From positions 3,321,950 through 3,385,949 of the forward strand of contig CM026573.1 in the NCBI GenBank assembly GCA_015143295.1: a DNA stretch of 64,000 bases. Direction: 5' to 3'. A program made the translations under genes and the position numbers. Positions 33,445 to 46,271 of this stretch are shown here, in pieces; position 1 is the stretch's first letter; each line of letters starts with the position of its first letter. The DNA comes from Tetracentron sinense (lineage: Eukaryota > Streptophyta > Magnoliopsida > Trochodendrales > Trochodendraceae). The notes beneath the pieces were generated by a model. It did not search any database and was not told the origin of the DNA. It saw nothing but the letters and a program-made list of their open reading frames with translations.

Positions 33445-36006
33445 TGTAACGCCCCACCACCCCTAGGAGTTAGGTGGGACTTTAGACATTACTGTCATAA
33501 CCTGTCAAACCATCCTGCAAAATGTACAAGGCATTCTATAATGGAAATGAAATAATTACGGAAGCGAACAATGCGGAAGCATGAGCTTAATTTTTTTTTC
33601 TATATATATGACTATATTCCAAGTTTATACATACCCAAAATAAAGAGCGAACATGCTCGCTCATCAAAATGTATATACTATCTCTCCCTCACCACTCTCT
33701 CCAATAATCTGAATAGGGCCGCCTATCCAGTGCTCTATCATCTTGATGATGATGATCCATGGTGGGCTCCGGCTCGAAGTACTCCTCCTCAATCCAAGGC
33801 TCAGGAGCACGCTTGTCAACAAGACTTGTTGAAGTAACAATTTCGGCTGAGCATGGAATGCTCAGTGTCTACAAACCACTAGATAATATGTCATAGTATC
33901 ACATGATTTCACATAGGCAGTTCATAGAATACACATGCATGCACTGGAACACATAACGAAAAACCTCTTTTTAAATACACGTTTGTGATACTTTGCAAAA
34001 CACATACTTTTTTCACATATCGTTTTCACATTACTTTTTACACATCTTTTTATGGGAGAGTACACTTGCACAAGACTAATGCCTACCCTACAAGGAGTAG
34101 AGGCCACTAACGTACACTTGCACTTGACTAATGCCTACCCTACAAGGAGTAGAGTCCATTAGACATTAGTACTAATGCCTACCCTACAAGGAGTAGAGTC
34201 CATTAGCTACATCTCACATACACATACACATGAATTCACCAACCTCCCTATTGGTATCTTTGCACATATCGTTTCTCTTTGGGACCGAATGACTAATGCC
34301 CACCCTACAAGGAGTGGAGTCCACTAGTATCCTCCCACACACACACTTAAATTTTCACTTGCTTTACACATACACATATGACAAATCTCGATCATACAAT
34401 ACACGTGCACATAATCAATTTTGAGTAGCATGGTAGACAAAAGAAACACTTTACATATATCCCATATTTCACCTTTTCATCCATAGCAATAGCCCATATA
34501 CACATAATCCACATAATTCCATTTCAATGAAACATATAGTTTTTCTCTTGATTTTTTCTCAAAACTTATGTATTTTAACATGCTATTCATCTTTGAATAA
34601 TAATATACACTTTTCATTCTTTAGTATAAGGCATAGAAGCATCACAAAGTAACTCACATTACAAATCACATGTTTTTTTCTTGATTTACAATATGGTTTA
34701 TGACAAACTAGGTAGTGAAGTGTAGTTACCTTAGGGGATAAAATCTCTTTGATCCAAGACTTGAAAAAGCTTGAGGAAGCTTGTAGAAGAGCAACCCCGA
34801 GCTTGAGGATGAAGCTCCAAGCCCCAATGGCACGTGGGAGTGAGATCCAAGCTCGTGGAATCTTGGGAAGTGAGGATTGAGCTCCTCCTTGATCTCCAAC
34901 AAAAACCCCTCTTTGGAACCCTAGAATTTCTCCCTTTTCTCTCCCAAACCCTTTCTTTAGGTTAGTGTAACCCAAAACCCCAATGGGGGTCCCTATTTAT
35001 AGGCCAAGAGGGTAGAAACCCTAAAATCCCACTATTTTGAAGCTGATTCGCGCACCTATGATCGTTCATAGGCTTCCTATGATCGATCATAGATTTTACA
35101 GTGAGTTTACCTAGTTTTCGGGACTCTATGATCATTTGTAGCTATGATCGTTCGTAGGTATTCTACGATTGTTTGTAACTTTTATAGAAACTTTTCAAAT
35201 TTTTCCCGCTTTAGTATTTTGCCCATAACTTTTGACTCGCTTATTGGATTTTGACGATTTAACTTACGTTGGACTCTTCATTCAAAGGGGAACAATTTTA
35301 TGTTTAATATAAAAATCATAATTTTGAGTTTTTAATTACCTAAATGGGCTCTAAAGCTGACTGATCTGGAAATGGATTTCAGTAGCCCAGTTTTTCAGCA
35401 GACCCAGTTTTGGAAATCCAACTTTTAACTCAACCCCGACTCAAAATTTGGAAAAATGGTAAACATGAACCTTGAAGAGGGTTCCAATAACTTTCCAAAA
35501 ATTCAAGAATCACCCGATTCTGAGTAACGGTGACAAAACTAGAGCTTCTTAAAGTTGAGGGTATGTTAAGACACATCTTTTAACACTTAGAACATTTCGA
35601 GTGCTTTCACACTCTTTTCCCTCGGGTCCAAAACTCTACTCACATCTCATGACTCATTACCCCATAGGGTTTTAACCCACCTAGGTGATCATTGAATTCA
35701 TACCAATATGCATGAGAGGCCCAGGCCTCTTTATGCCTCGCACACTAGCACTATTCACAGCACTATTCACCACACTATTAACTTACAACCCTTTAAGCAC
35801 TTAGGGTATTTTATACCCTTGCTTTTACCCACTTAGAGTATCTTTATACTCTCTTATTGAGACTCAAAACATGTACCTAAAACCCTCACTTGACTCACCA
35901 TAATACCAAGAACACATGGAAGGCCTTAGGCCTTTACACACACCATATAAGAATACTATTCATTGACACTATTCATAGCACAGTGAACTCGAATTCCGGG
36001 GTACAC
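33445..36006. mobile_element. LTR-like block (probable Gypsy-type solo LTR or LARD fossil)
   Basis: Begins TGTAACGCCCCACCACCCC and ends near GAATTCCGGGGTACA, a form seen at many plant LTR ends. It interrupts the exon-like run just after 33420. It holds an 'ATGCCTACCCTACAAGGAG' repeat series (about 34080-34325) and CACTATTCAC motifs near the end. I find no clean target duplication, so both ends and class are tentative. Confidence 0.4.
34078..34325. repeat. Short tandem repeats of ~40-60 bp (GCCTACCCTACAAGGAGTAG)
   Basis: Four copies of TAATGCCYACCCTACAAGGA followed by GTRGAGTCCAYTAG at about 34078, 34126, 34170 and 34292, inside the LTR-like block. Confidence 0.7.
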
Positions 36007-36587
36007 ATGAATGAAGCATTAGTATCTTTAAATATTAATGTTATACATTAATATATCAATATGTTCCTTTTTCATTGTGTAGCTTTCAATTATGTTAGAC
36101 AGATGGAAGATTGGTTTCTTTCCATGATTTTGGATCTAGCCACGTTGGCCCCTTTGTATCGAGTTTCCCTTTATTTCCCTATGTTCTTAATTGAGAGTTA
36201 CTTTTCTCCTCTTTTCATTATTCACTCATTATGCATATGATACACGTCATACATACAGGGGGTTGAGAATGAGCTGACACCATGATCAACTCAAGCCAAG
36301 AGATTAGATTTCTACTAAAATGGTAATTGGAGAATGGTCGGATCATCATCATCTCTCTCTCAGTCCATCCTTTTTCATTTTTTCTCTCTCTCTCTCCTCT
36401 TATTCATCTCCCCAACCAAACACCCTCTCTCCGTGTCCTTCCTTTTCCGTTCATTTACCATCTTTTGATTGTAATTTTCAAACCAGTTAATGACCTCGGT
36501 TTGATCAGGCTCACATTTTTCCTTCTAAAATATAGCACACATGTGATGGGAATTTGAGCATGACATTCATGACCAACCAAACCCAAC

Positions 36588-36757
36588 CCACTCACATTTG
36601 GAGAGGTTAGATGCCAGACATAACCTCTACAAATTTTGTGTCTTGAACATAATGTTTTCAGTGGAACTTGACCCACTCACATTTGGAAAGGTTAGATGCC
36701 AGACGTAACCTCTACAAATTTTGTGTCTTGAACATAATGTTTTCAGTGGAACTTGAC
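36588..36757. repeat. Tandem duplication, two units of about 82 bp
   Basis: The block CACTCACATTTGGARAGGTT...TTTTCAGTGGAACTTGACC is repeated with very few differences, so it is recent. Similar short duplications lie at 37339-37412 (CTACTATAAATATATTTCT) and 39245-39325 (GATGAGCTCACTTGGTGACT). Confidence 0.75.
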
Positions 36758-39700
36758 CTATACCGAATCTTTGGGTCTACAGAAAGTTTTAAAAACCCAA
36801 CTACCTAGGCAAATGAAAGGTCCCTATAATTGACAACTCAGGTTCTCTTACATCCTACTCACTTTTGATTATGTTTTTCCCTAAATGTTTTGAATCCCAC
36901 AATATCTTCGGAATTATAAACTTTCCTCATTTGGTCAAATGACTGGTCTTTCTATTATATTTCAAAATTGATCCAAATCTCTCTGTCTTCCCCAACTTGA
37001 AGTATGTTGAGACTGAGTTGTGGCAGGTAAAATTCTGTAATATCACTACAGAAGCCTGGGTTGGATTTTGGACAGATTAACAAGATACAATGCATAGTGA
37101 GGTGAATATTCTTATTTTCCCTTTCCTTTAGTGCTGCAATAACAGAGAAGACAGAAGTTTCTGGGTTATAGGTTTAATCTAGAAAGTATTTGCTAATCTT
37201 TGGGTTCAAATGATTTTCTGCATCCGGGTTTCTTCTTTCTAGATTAAGTCGAAAATTTTAATCTCCTCAATGGCAGTTTCTGAAATGCATTCAAGCTCTA
37301 ATCGCTCAGAAGATTTTATTATTTTGTTCCTGCTATTCTGCAAAGTTCTACTATAAATATATTTCTGGGTTACCACTGCTCTCATCTACTATAAATATAT
37401 TTCTAGGTTGAGAGTTTAGTTCCCCAATGGATGAATAGCTTGAGAATTTCTTTGTTAATCAAGTTATCTTTCTTTTGGTAGTGATGGTTGGATGTTTTGA
37501 TGACAGACTTTTAATAATTTTGATCAATCTTATATAAATTGATAGATAGGATACAGTGCTCGTCTATATTTAATTTATAGCATCATCTGTCATATTGCAG
37601 TTTCATCTATAATTTTCAGTTCTATCTTGCATTTTTTTAAAAACTAGAAATTTGAGATTTAAATGCATTTTTTTATGTCCTGAAATTATGTTTAATTTGT
37701 TTTCAGAAAATAACGACTGCCACTTATCGTCCTACTCATAGTCAGACTGTTCCACCACCTAATCAAGGTAATGAACAGAATTTCTTATATTACCATATCA
37801 TTTCAGTACAAGCTTCTTTTCATTTTTGCAATGTTATTTGACAGTTTGAGGAATCTAAGATCACTTCTGTTTAAGGTATATGGTATTGGCAGTTGGATGT
37901 TACATGATTGTATAGTTATTCTTCATCATCTAGTGGAATCTTTATTAATCACTTCATGATTTAGTCTAATTATTATTATTTTAACTCTATGAGATGAATT
38001 GCTTGATTTTAGATCATGTTGTGGATATGTAACTTAGACTAAAGATGTTTCCCCGGGTTGGATGTGGCCGAAAGGTGTTAAGACATGATGACTCAGAAAA
38101 TTCTATTTGATGGCACATTTTATACTTTTGAATTATTAGGTAAATTATGAGCAAATATAAGAGTATAATGTGAGAAAATGATAGATAAGTAGATTGACAT
38201 CAAAACACAATTATTTTGATATCTTAAATCGTCAATGTGCAATCGATGAGTCAAAGTTTGAGAAATTGAGAATGGACTTGAGCTATTTACGATCCTTACC
38301 AATCGTTAAAGCCCGAGATGAATCTGTAATGGAGTTGTTGTTTCACTCAGAAGATGCTAAAAAACACAGTGAGTAATTTTGACATCTTAAATCGTTAATA
38401 TGTTTCGTAGAGATGCATTTTCTCTGAAGTTCAGAATTCTGGTTAATTCCTCCTCATTTCTACCTTATAGTTTTTGAATTTCCAGTTCCAAGGTCTTTAG
38501 ATTGGATTCATCAATTAGTCACCTTTATAGGCCAACATGCTACCTTTGTGGCACGATGTACGAATGCCGTTGGATGGCCCCGTGAGAGCTCTTTAGGCTT
38601 GGCACTGGGCTCATTGATGCTTCTGGTGTAATAGTAATTAGATTACATTATACCAGTTAAAGCTACATGATTTACTCGTGTACTAATATCCAAATACCCA
38701 TATATAATGCTTCTGTCAGAATGAATAAGCTTTGAATTTTAATCTTCCAAAACTTTGTTATCTTGGAATTTGGGTTTTTAATTGATTTCTTTCACCTTTT
38801 GATGTAGAAGGAACATTCTCTAACCATAACTACAAATACTAATCTTTTTCATGAACATGAATCATTCTGACATTTACAGAGATTTACCGTCATACCCCAC
38901 TTGCATTAGAGAGAGAGAGAGAGAGAGGAGGGTGAACTACCTGGTGATTGGATTTCGGATTGCAATGCTAACCAATAATGTAATTAATTACTTAGATTGA
39001 ACACGATTAGAAAAAATATAGACATGTGTCAGTATCTGTCCTACATGTTTGCTGAGGTAACAAGCTTGATCTAATAAGGCAATTCAATATATATATACCT
39101 GTATTTGAATAATACACTGAAGAGAAGGACAAAATAAAATAAAAACAATGGGTTGTTGACCTTCAATTTACCGATAAAAAAAATTCAATTGTTACAGAAT
39201 CTTAGAATTTATCACTAGGAGAGTTGTTGCTCCCTACTCCCAAAATGGATGATGAGCTCACTTGGTGACTGTTTTGTCCCTTCTACTGTTACTCATAAAA
39301 TGGACGATGAGCTCACTTGGTGACTAACTATTCATTTGGGGTCCTAGGTCAAAGTTTGAGGGGGTTTGACATTGGAATTGGAAGCTTGGTTTTGTGCTCT
39401 GTCATGTGATAATGGCCAACTCTTGACAATTTAGGTAAGCTAGACTCAAACATGGTGCCGGCTGGTTTGATTGAGGCATGTAAAACATTTGAGAGACAGG
39501 ATTGAGCCCAACAAAGGAAATCATCAAGCATATTCAACTACTTGGATGGTTTGGTGATAAATAAGATGGATAGTCGAACAAACAAAATGTTGATAGAAAT
39601 GAATTTTTTTTCTTAAGACTGATCTGCTGCAATGCATTTCATATGTAAATAGATATGTCTTGATGAACTGAAATGTGTAGAAAACTTAATCATATAATAT

Positions 39701-41820
39701 AACAGGGCTGTTTTAGAATTTAAATGTAGGTTAATTGAAATTCTTCACTATATTCCATCAAAATAAAATAAAAAAAATTCTTCACTATATCAATGCAATG
39801 AATTCATATAATAATCAAGAGGGCTGAATTTGTTTTTAGTTTTTTTTGTTTAAGAGATTGATGTGTCCATGCTACTAATCTAGTTTGTTCTAGAAAGTTT
39901 ACCTGTTAGATGTCAGCTCAACTACACGAAATGTTCCGCAGTGATGATCTCATCCACTTTGACTCAAAGAATTGACTACAGAGCCTTCATGACATTCCTT
40001 CATAATTCCGTTGTTCTAGGCAAATCATGTCTCCAAATTCTATAATTATAAATACAAATGGTTTTCCATTTGAATTTGATGATTGAGGGTGGCCATTTAT
40101 GATGATATTTTCTCTGTTTCAAGATTTGAAAGGCATTCATCCATGAATAGGTGCTGTGGAAGCGGGAGGCATGTACAAATTTTAGCCAATGAAGCAGAAA
40201 TCAAGGCATTCCAGTTAGCTTCAACCCATAAAAGTACCTTCATTGGGACAGATTCCATCTGATCAGGCAGGAGGCCTACAAGTACATGGCGGATGAAGCC
40301 ACTTATTTGTGGCAACTGGCAACTTCATCTATCCAGAATCCAGAGTTCAAACTTCTAGAGATAATGCATTGCCCCATGTAGTGATAAAGATCCTGTCTGG
40401 AAGAAAAAGACTTAAATCCCATGATCATGTTGATGCACAGTTATAGCAAGGCGGCAACTCGATGCCTCTGAAACCCCATTGGAAGAGATCGCAACAAACG
40501 GGTACATCTCTTATTCTTTTTACATAATCCTATTCGAACATTTTTTTGTAGTTTGGTTCCATGAATGATACTTTGATTATTTCTTGATTCCTTTGATTCA
40601 GCCACCTTTTATTTCAATTGACTTTATACACTCTTATTTTCTCAGTTCAATTTCAACGCAACCAGGTGCACCATAAGATGAAGACGGACTTGTCATCTAC
40701 CAAAAATCCAAGAGACCATTTTCCAAATCCCAAAGTTTCCCTACCTGTTGAAAATGAAGGCACTAAAAACTTTGCAGATGAAACTAAACTTCTCAAAAAG
40801 TTCCATATTAGACCAAGAAAGCCTCCAAGGTGAAGGATCAAATAGACTTACTAATTCTCAACAGGTAGGGAATGGTGCTTCATCTCATGGTTCAAAGGCA
40901 CGTGAAGGGGTACTACTTTTGGAAGTGGACGGTGAAATAGGATGGTCCATATAACATACATATGTACAATTTCAACAATGGATCTCATTATTTATTGACA
41001 ATGCATCATTCTATTTGTTAATATTGTTTGAGAATAATTACTAATCAGTTGTCGGCATGGCTTTTTTACATATGAAAGATACCCTATATTGATGATTGGG
41101 TTTGGTTTATCATTTTATTTTTGTTTGTTTGCGCTTTTAACATCTTAGACCAGGTTTTAGTTGAACAAGATTGAAATAGTATGAATCACGGGATTTTCCT
41201 TAAGACATGAAATTCTGTCAACATTAGGTACAATCACATATGTCGCCACTGTAGTCTTCAATTACTACAAGGATTTGATTAAAAGAAGAATGATGACAAG
41301 TTTCTTAATAATGCAAATCTTTTTTAATAAATATATAGTGAAAAACAAGGTTGTCATTCTAGATAAAGATATACAATATAGTGTTTCTGTAATGCATACA
41401 TGTTTTTCGCAAATGAAAGACCAAGCTTGCCTTTTTATCCCATATTAAATTTATTAGGCACTCCCGAAATTAGGTTCCATAATCAATATATATCGGCATG
41501 TACACAAAGTTGAAACTTATAATGTGAAAAACTGAACACATGGCCACTTGGTCATTAATCTTAAGATTTGTTCTTCCGTTGGTACATGATATATGATGCA
41601 ATGTTAGTGACCTAGCGTTAATATTAGGTGAAATACATTAAGGTAATTGAAAGATGAGGCCAAATTGAGCTCCATGATATGTTCGTGCCACACCTTCCCC
41701 ACTTCCTATCCCTCTTTCTCTGTCTCTCTCTCTTATTAATTAAATATTAAAATTTTTTTAATCATTCTTATTTTTTGTCATTTTTTCTCTTCCCCGTGCA
41801 TCACGCGGGGTCTTTGCTAG

Positions 41821-42086
41821 TATTATTATAAAGTAGAATATAAATTACTTGACCCAATTCGAGTTGATGGAGTCCTGAGTCAGGTAAACCCTCGCGAATT
41901 TTATTAATTTAATTTAAAAGTGAGGCTATTGCATTCAGGTTCGCTGGGTCCACGACTTTGATATTTTCTCTCTGTTTGTATTATGCTCATTGATAGGGTT
42001 TATTGATGCCCTGTGCTATTTTAATCTTTTCCTGCATGGCTGGGTTTTCGCTGAGTTCATATTTAGAGGAGTTCTTCACACGTGAG
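41821..42086. other. Intergenic, no gene seen
   Basis: Flank of the Helitron 3' end. AT-rich, no convincing coding frame. Confidence 0.5.
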
Positions 42087-43172
42087 TAGGGGTGAGCCAA
42101 GATTTTATTGCGTAGGGATGCACAATGATTGGTTGAAAATATTAATAATTGTTAATGAATTTGTAGAGAATAATTAGGTGGTTACAAAATATTTTGGGTT
42201 TGAATTTGCAGAGATTGTTTCTCATTGTTTACGAGACAGCTGTCCCTTTCTCCTATGACCATCCCCGGTTAAATAACATAAAATAAAAAATATATTTTGT
42301 TTTCAAAAGTTTAGACCCTTTGTCCAATGTCTATGTCATATTAAATAATTAAATAATATAATATAATTTTTTTTCAAAAGTTCATAGGGCCAGCTGTCCC
42401 TTGTCCCATCACCATGTTAAATAATTAAACAATGCAATTTACATGATTTATTTTTTCAGAAGTTCAAGGGCATTGCCCCGTGCCCATGCAAGCCCTATAA
42501 CAAAATAAATATATATTTGTAATTAAAAAGTTTTTTTTTTTTTGGGTGGGGGTGAGAATCCCGTGTTATTTCAACATGACACAGGGTCTGTGCTAGGATT
42601 TTTTTTTGGGGGGGGGGGGGGGGGGGGGGTAATCCTAGATCTAGGGGATGGAAGTTTTGGGGGAATTGGACCCAATTTTTTTTAATAACTAAGTTTATGA
42701 TCATTTCGTACATATCTTAGAGGTATTGTTTTTGCTTGTTTACGAGGGTAGTTGTCCCCTTACCCAGTGGTATGACCCGTTAAATAATTAAATAACATAG
42801 TAACAAATATATATATATTTGTTTCGGGCAGATTTTCTATGTCCATGCCTCTATTAACGTAAATAATAAAATAATATATTATATATATATATATATTTTT
42901 TTTTAAGTTCACGAGAGTGGAAAATGTACTTTGTCCCATGATCATGCCCCTGTTAAATAATTACACAACAAAATATAAAAGATATTTTTTTTCAAAAATT
43001 CAAGGGGGCAGTATTTTCCTTCCTGCCCCCAATGGCTATGCTTTATTAAACTATATTATATTTTCAAAAATTGAAAGGGCAGCTTCCCCATGCCCCATGG
43101 CCATGCCCTATATTTTTTTTTCAAAAGTTTGAGGGACACGTGGTCCTTCCCCTTGCCCTTGACTCTACCCCT
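42087..43172 (+). mobile_element. hAT-like element remnant (copy B)
   Basis: Left end TAGGGGTGAGCCAAG and right end CCCTTGACTCTACCCCTAA are imperfect complements. The interior is decayed ~80-bp repeats with TTCAAAAGTT and TTAAATAATTAAATAA cores, a poly-G run at 42607-42630, and TA tracts. No transposase seen. It lies downstream of BAHD gene 3 as copy A lies downstream of gene 1. Confidence 0.4.
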
Positions 43173-44036
43173 AATCAGGGCTACACATTAGTCTTGGCTG
43201 AGCTGGTTTGGGAATTAGCTGAGGTCAGCCATGCCATGCTTAGTGTTTCAGCAACGCCTCCGAACGCAGCCCAGCCAATAATTTTTAGTTCGGGACGAGC
43301 CCAAATTAGAACCTCATCTGTTGTGCTTGTTCATTTTGCCATTGGTTTTTGTGTACTGTTATGTTTGTGTCTTGTATTCAGGTTGATCGTTTGTTTGAAT
43401 TGGACATCATACATTACTTTGAGCGTTCAAATAGGGTTAGTCGAATGATATATGATTTCGTAAGTTTACGTTTTGTAGAGGATATTGTTTTTTCACTAGG
43501 GTTTTCATGGAGGGAAAACAGAAAAAGAATGAGAGATTTGTAACCTCATTTTTCACAAGAAATAGTGAAAAATTTGGTGTAGTTCGATTTTCTTTTATTG
43601 CATTATTTTTCAATATGCTGGTAGTTCAAGAACACAGAGTTTTTGAATATCCTTAGGCCTCAACATCTTCCATCACCACTAAAACATGATTAACCATTAC
43701 TATGATCAAGCATATGGATACAAGCTACATACCTACTATAAACCAAGGATGCTTTTATTGTTGTACGCATAAATGCATCCCTCTTGTGCACAAACAACAC
43801 AGGAAACACAAGCCTTGTGCATGTGTGTGTGCATGGGTGGTGGGACTCTCAAACAACACAAGTTAGTTGGGTGTAGAAACCACAACCTGGGTTCCAAAAC
43901 CTTACTTGCCTATCTCCATCAGAAGAAAGGATGGAAAAAACAGAAGGATTTTATTGTTTTTGGTAATTAAGAAGCAAACTTGTTTCTAGTACTCGAACGA
44001 TGCCCGATAAACCCCAATCTAGTCATCCCAAGTGAG
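43173..44036. other. 3' flank of BAHD gene 3 (inverted copy of gene 1 flank)
   Basis: Reverse complement of about 5640-6505 with small changes. No gene. At 43280-43290 it holds CCAATAATTTTTAG, the empty site for the MITE at 63205-63494. Confidence 0.65.
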
Positions 44037-45329
44037 TTAGGGACTAATTGGAGGGGATACAAATTGGAGGAGCTCCCGGTCGGCTTCGAATTCGGCCATG
44101 TCTTCCTCTAACATGTTCATCCATGCTTCTATTCCACCACCTGAACTTGTATCCATGAAAATAACAACATTCTTGAAAGGCAAACAAGTAGTGGTCACCC
44201 ATATAGGCTTCCCCCAGCCAAAATCTGTTTCATAGAAAGGGAACCTTAACCAACTACTAAAGCTAAATGAAACCAAATCTCCTGTGGCTAATCGTTTCCC
44301 TAACACTAGGACTGATTTCAAGTATTCATCACCTTCTTGAAGTTTTCTCACATACTCACCATCGATTTTACTTATCGCTTCTCTCACCTGGCTCTCCACA
44401 TAGTAGCACTCTTTCGCTCTCTCCATATCTGGTAATGCAGTCGCGACTCGCCAAACATTACCGAAAGAATGTTCCGGCAATGGCGGCTCCATTCTTCGGC
44501 GCAAGTTTACGGCATGTTGTATCCCTATGTCCACCCTTTTGGTTCCAGCTTTTCCTCTGGTGACCTCTACAAAACGCCTCCAGATGAACGCCGAGAGTGC
44601 CTCAACGCGTGTAGGGTACCCCATACCTGATTCATTAGCGGCTTTTTTTCTAAGGGCAGTTATCATGGAGGCATCAAACACAAACCTTTTTGTCACAATT
44701 TTCTCCTTTCTGATCCCAATAGTGGGCTTGAACCCGGATAAATCCCTCCACGGGAAGAGCGGCGCCAACTCGAAACGGGGCTCCATAAATTCACTACTCC
44801 CACGAGCAATCTTCGACCAACTGCTCACAAAGTTGGCCAACGAAGAAGCATCCGCAAGCTTGTGTGAAATGCACACCCCCATAGCCATTCCACCACAGTC
44901 AAAGAAGTTAACTTGGATAGCTAAGAGCACTTCAGTACCCGACCCGACCCAAGTACCGCACGGTTCACATGGGAGGAACTGCTTCAACCCGTCGGCGTTG
45001 GGTTGCCGGAGAACTTCCGAGAGTTGACCATTGACTTGGGCTACAATATAGTCAACACCTTCATCGGTACAGTCAACGAATCGATTATCTTTGACCCTTC
45101 CGGCTAAGGGATAGAAGTGTGTTAAGGTCTGGGGCAGGGATTTCTTCAAAAGATTGGATTTTTCTGCATTGGTGTTGGAGTCGTCAAATGGGTAAAAGAG
45201 AAGGATAGGAACGTAAACTGGTGGAGCAATCTGGTCTAAGAAGGAGAGTTGGAAGTTGGAAAGGTGGAGGGGAGTGGGAGAGGAGGGTATTATGGTCTCT
45301 CTAGAAATGACTTCTACTTTCATCATCAT
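44037..45329 (-). CDS. BAHD acyltransferase, vinorine synthase / stemmadenine O-acetyltransferase-like (gene 3)
   Basis: An intact 430-codon single-exon frame, close to gene 1 along its whole length (one extra residue in DDSNTNAEK). HXXXD is HKLAD at residues 156-160 and DFGWGKP begins near residue 369. The start is MMMKVE at 45329: upstream is ...GAAGGCTAG|ATGATG, a stop directly before the ATG. The 5' flank up to about 45745 matches the gene 1 promoter, with TATTTAAG about 90 bases upstream. Differences from gene 1 are few (for example LHL for HHL near residue 20, SGMGYPT for SCMGYPT, PIWVTTT for PKWVTTT), so function is probably similar. Acceptor unknown. Confidence 0.9.
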   Translation of the reverse strand: MMMKVEVISRETIIPSSPTPLHLSNFQLSFLDQIAPPVYVPILLFYPFDDSNTNAEKSNLLKKSLPQTLTHFYPLAGRVKDNRFVDCTDEGVDYIVAQVNGQLSEVLRQPNADGLKQFLPCEPCGTWVGSGTEVLLAIQVNFFDCGGMAMGVCISHKLADASSLANFVSSWSKIARGSSEFMEPRFELAPLFPWRDLSGFKPTIGIRKEKIVTKRFVFDASMITALRKKAANESGMGYPTRVEALSAFIWRRFVEVTRGKAGTKRVDIGIQHAVNLRRRMEPPLPEHSFGNVWRVATALPDMERAKECYYVESQVREAISKIDGEYVRKLQEGDEYLKSVLVLGKRLATGDLVSFSFSSWLRFPFYETDFGWGKPIWVTTTCLPFKNVVIFMDTSSGGGIEAWMNMLEEDMAEFEADRELLQFVSPPISP

Positions 45330-46219
45330 CTAGCCTTCAATTAACAAGACAATGTTTTTGTGACTTGTACAAGTGATCTCTAAAATGGTTATCTTTTTGG
45401 AAAGGCTTGCCTGCCTTAAATAGATGAAAGTGGGGTCCAATCTAGCCACTAAGTAGGTCCCACATACACATCTATGATCTATCAACACAATTGAAGGCGA
45501 TGAATCGGACGGTCACAATTGATTCAGCGTATTGGGAGATGGCTAATGATATTAATATGTAAAAGTTCCGGTTCAAGTGTTACTGTCAAAAGAGAGAGAA
45601 ATTAATTTAACCCCAGTTCGACATATGGAAGAATAGCCACCCCAACTTCAGTTCGACATTGATTCGTGCACCGGTCCTTCCCCTCCGGTGTAGATATATT
45701 TCTTTAACCAACAGCAGCATCAACCTCACAATGTATGTATGCCAAATTTCAATACACAATAAATTGTAGCTAGTCAATGCCATGCCAATGTTATTACTGA
45801 ATACTCCGGATAACGAAAGTGTAACACAAAAGAGTGACAAGTCAGCTTATATTAAAATAGATGGGTCACTTATTCACGATGAATCTTAGAGACTAAGAAT
45901 TGGAAACGTATTTCCAAGTATACTCTCAAATCCTAATTGTTTAATTCAAATAATTAAGGTCATGATTAGAATAATAGGTGTGGCTTGATTTCTTTTTGTT
46001 TTTACTCTAAAATTATGGCACCTCCATTAGTGATTAGCACGGTTAGGCTTCAGGAAAATATTTGGGAGTACCTATAGACTGATTCTAAGAATTTGGATAA
46101 GCATACTCACAATTCCATACTCGTATACATGCACCTTTTGATAATAAAACAAACAACCTTGGGTGGGACAATAAGTAGGCCAACTAAAAAAATTGTTTTT
46201 ATTATTAAAAGAGAGGACG

Positions 46220-46271
<52 letters not shown>

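Larger units (their letters stand above)
33373..40953 (+). pseudogene. Exon-like segments of an unrecognised host gene (Helitron cargo)
   Basis: Plus-strand pieces with plausible splice borders: 33373-33419 (FLYDGLSNLAKDIKF, GCAG before and GTATAT after); 37707-37767 (TTTTCAG before, GTAATG after; TTATYRPTHSQTVPPPNQ); about 38195-38371 (ESKFEKLRMDLSYLRSL); up to 40501 (MPLKPHWKRSQQT, donor GTACAT); and 40646 onward (CTCAG before; QFQRNQVHHKMKTDLSS, then KKFHIRPRKPPR). 40840-40953 continues with NSQQVGNGASSHGSK. The last pieces read like the basic, Ser-rich C-terminal part of a nuclear protein. I cannot name it. It may be a captured fragment set or a real gene; stops between pieces favour capture. 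Confidence 0.35.
26764..41820 (+). mobile_element. Candidate giant Helitron carrying exon-like cargo
   Basis: 3' end is clear: stem-loop CCCCGTG-CATCA-CGCGGGG (41792-41810), TCTTTG, CTAG at 41817-41820, then T. The best 5' partner on the same strand is A|TCTATATACTACTACTATAT at 26764, followed by CACGTGACACCCCTCAC. Span 15 kb, of which about 3.4 kb is a MULE and up to 2.6 kb an LTR-like block, both inserted later. I see no Rep/helicase. Plus-strand exon-like pieces between 30.5 and 41 kb would be cargo. If the 5' end is wrong, the element is shorter and these pieces could belong to a real gene. Confidence 0.4.

Noticed and set aside
34583-34975. 130-codon minus frame in the LTR-like block
   Set aside because: No recognisable domain, no homologue seen in the window, and it sits in sequence that looks like an LTR.
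40097-40315. 72-codon minus frame inside the giant Helitron candidate
   Set aside because: The exon-like signals here are on the plus strand; the minus frame has no domain.
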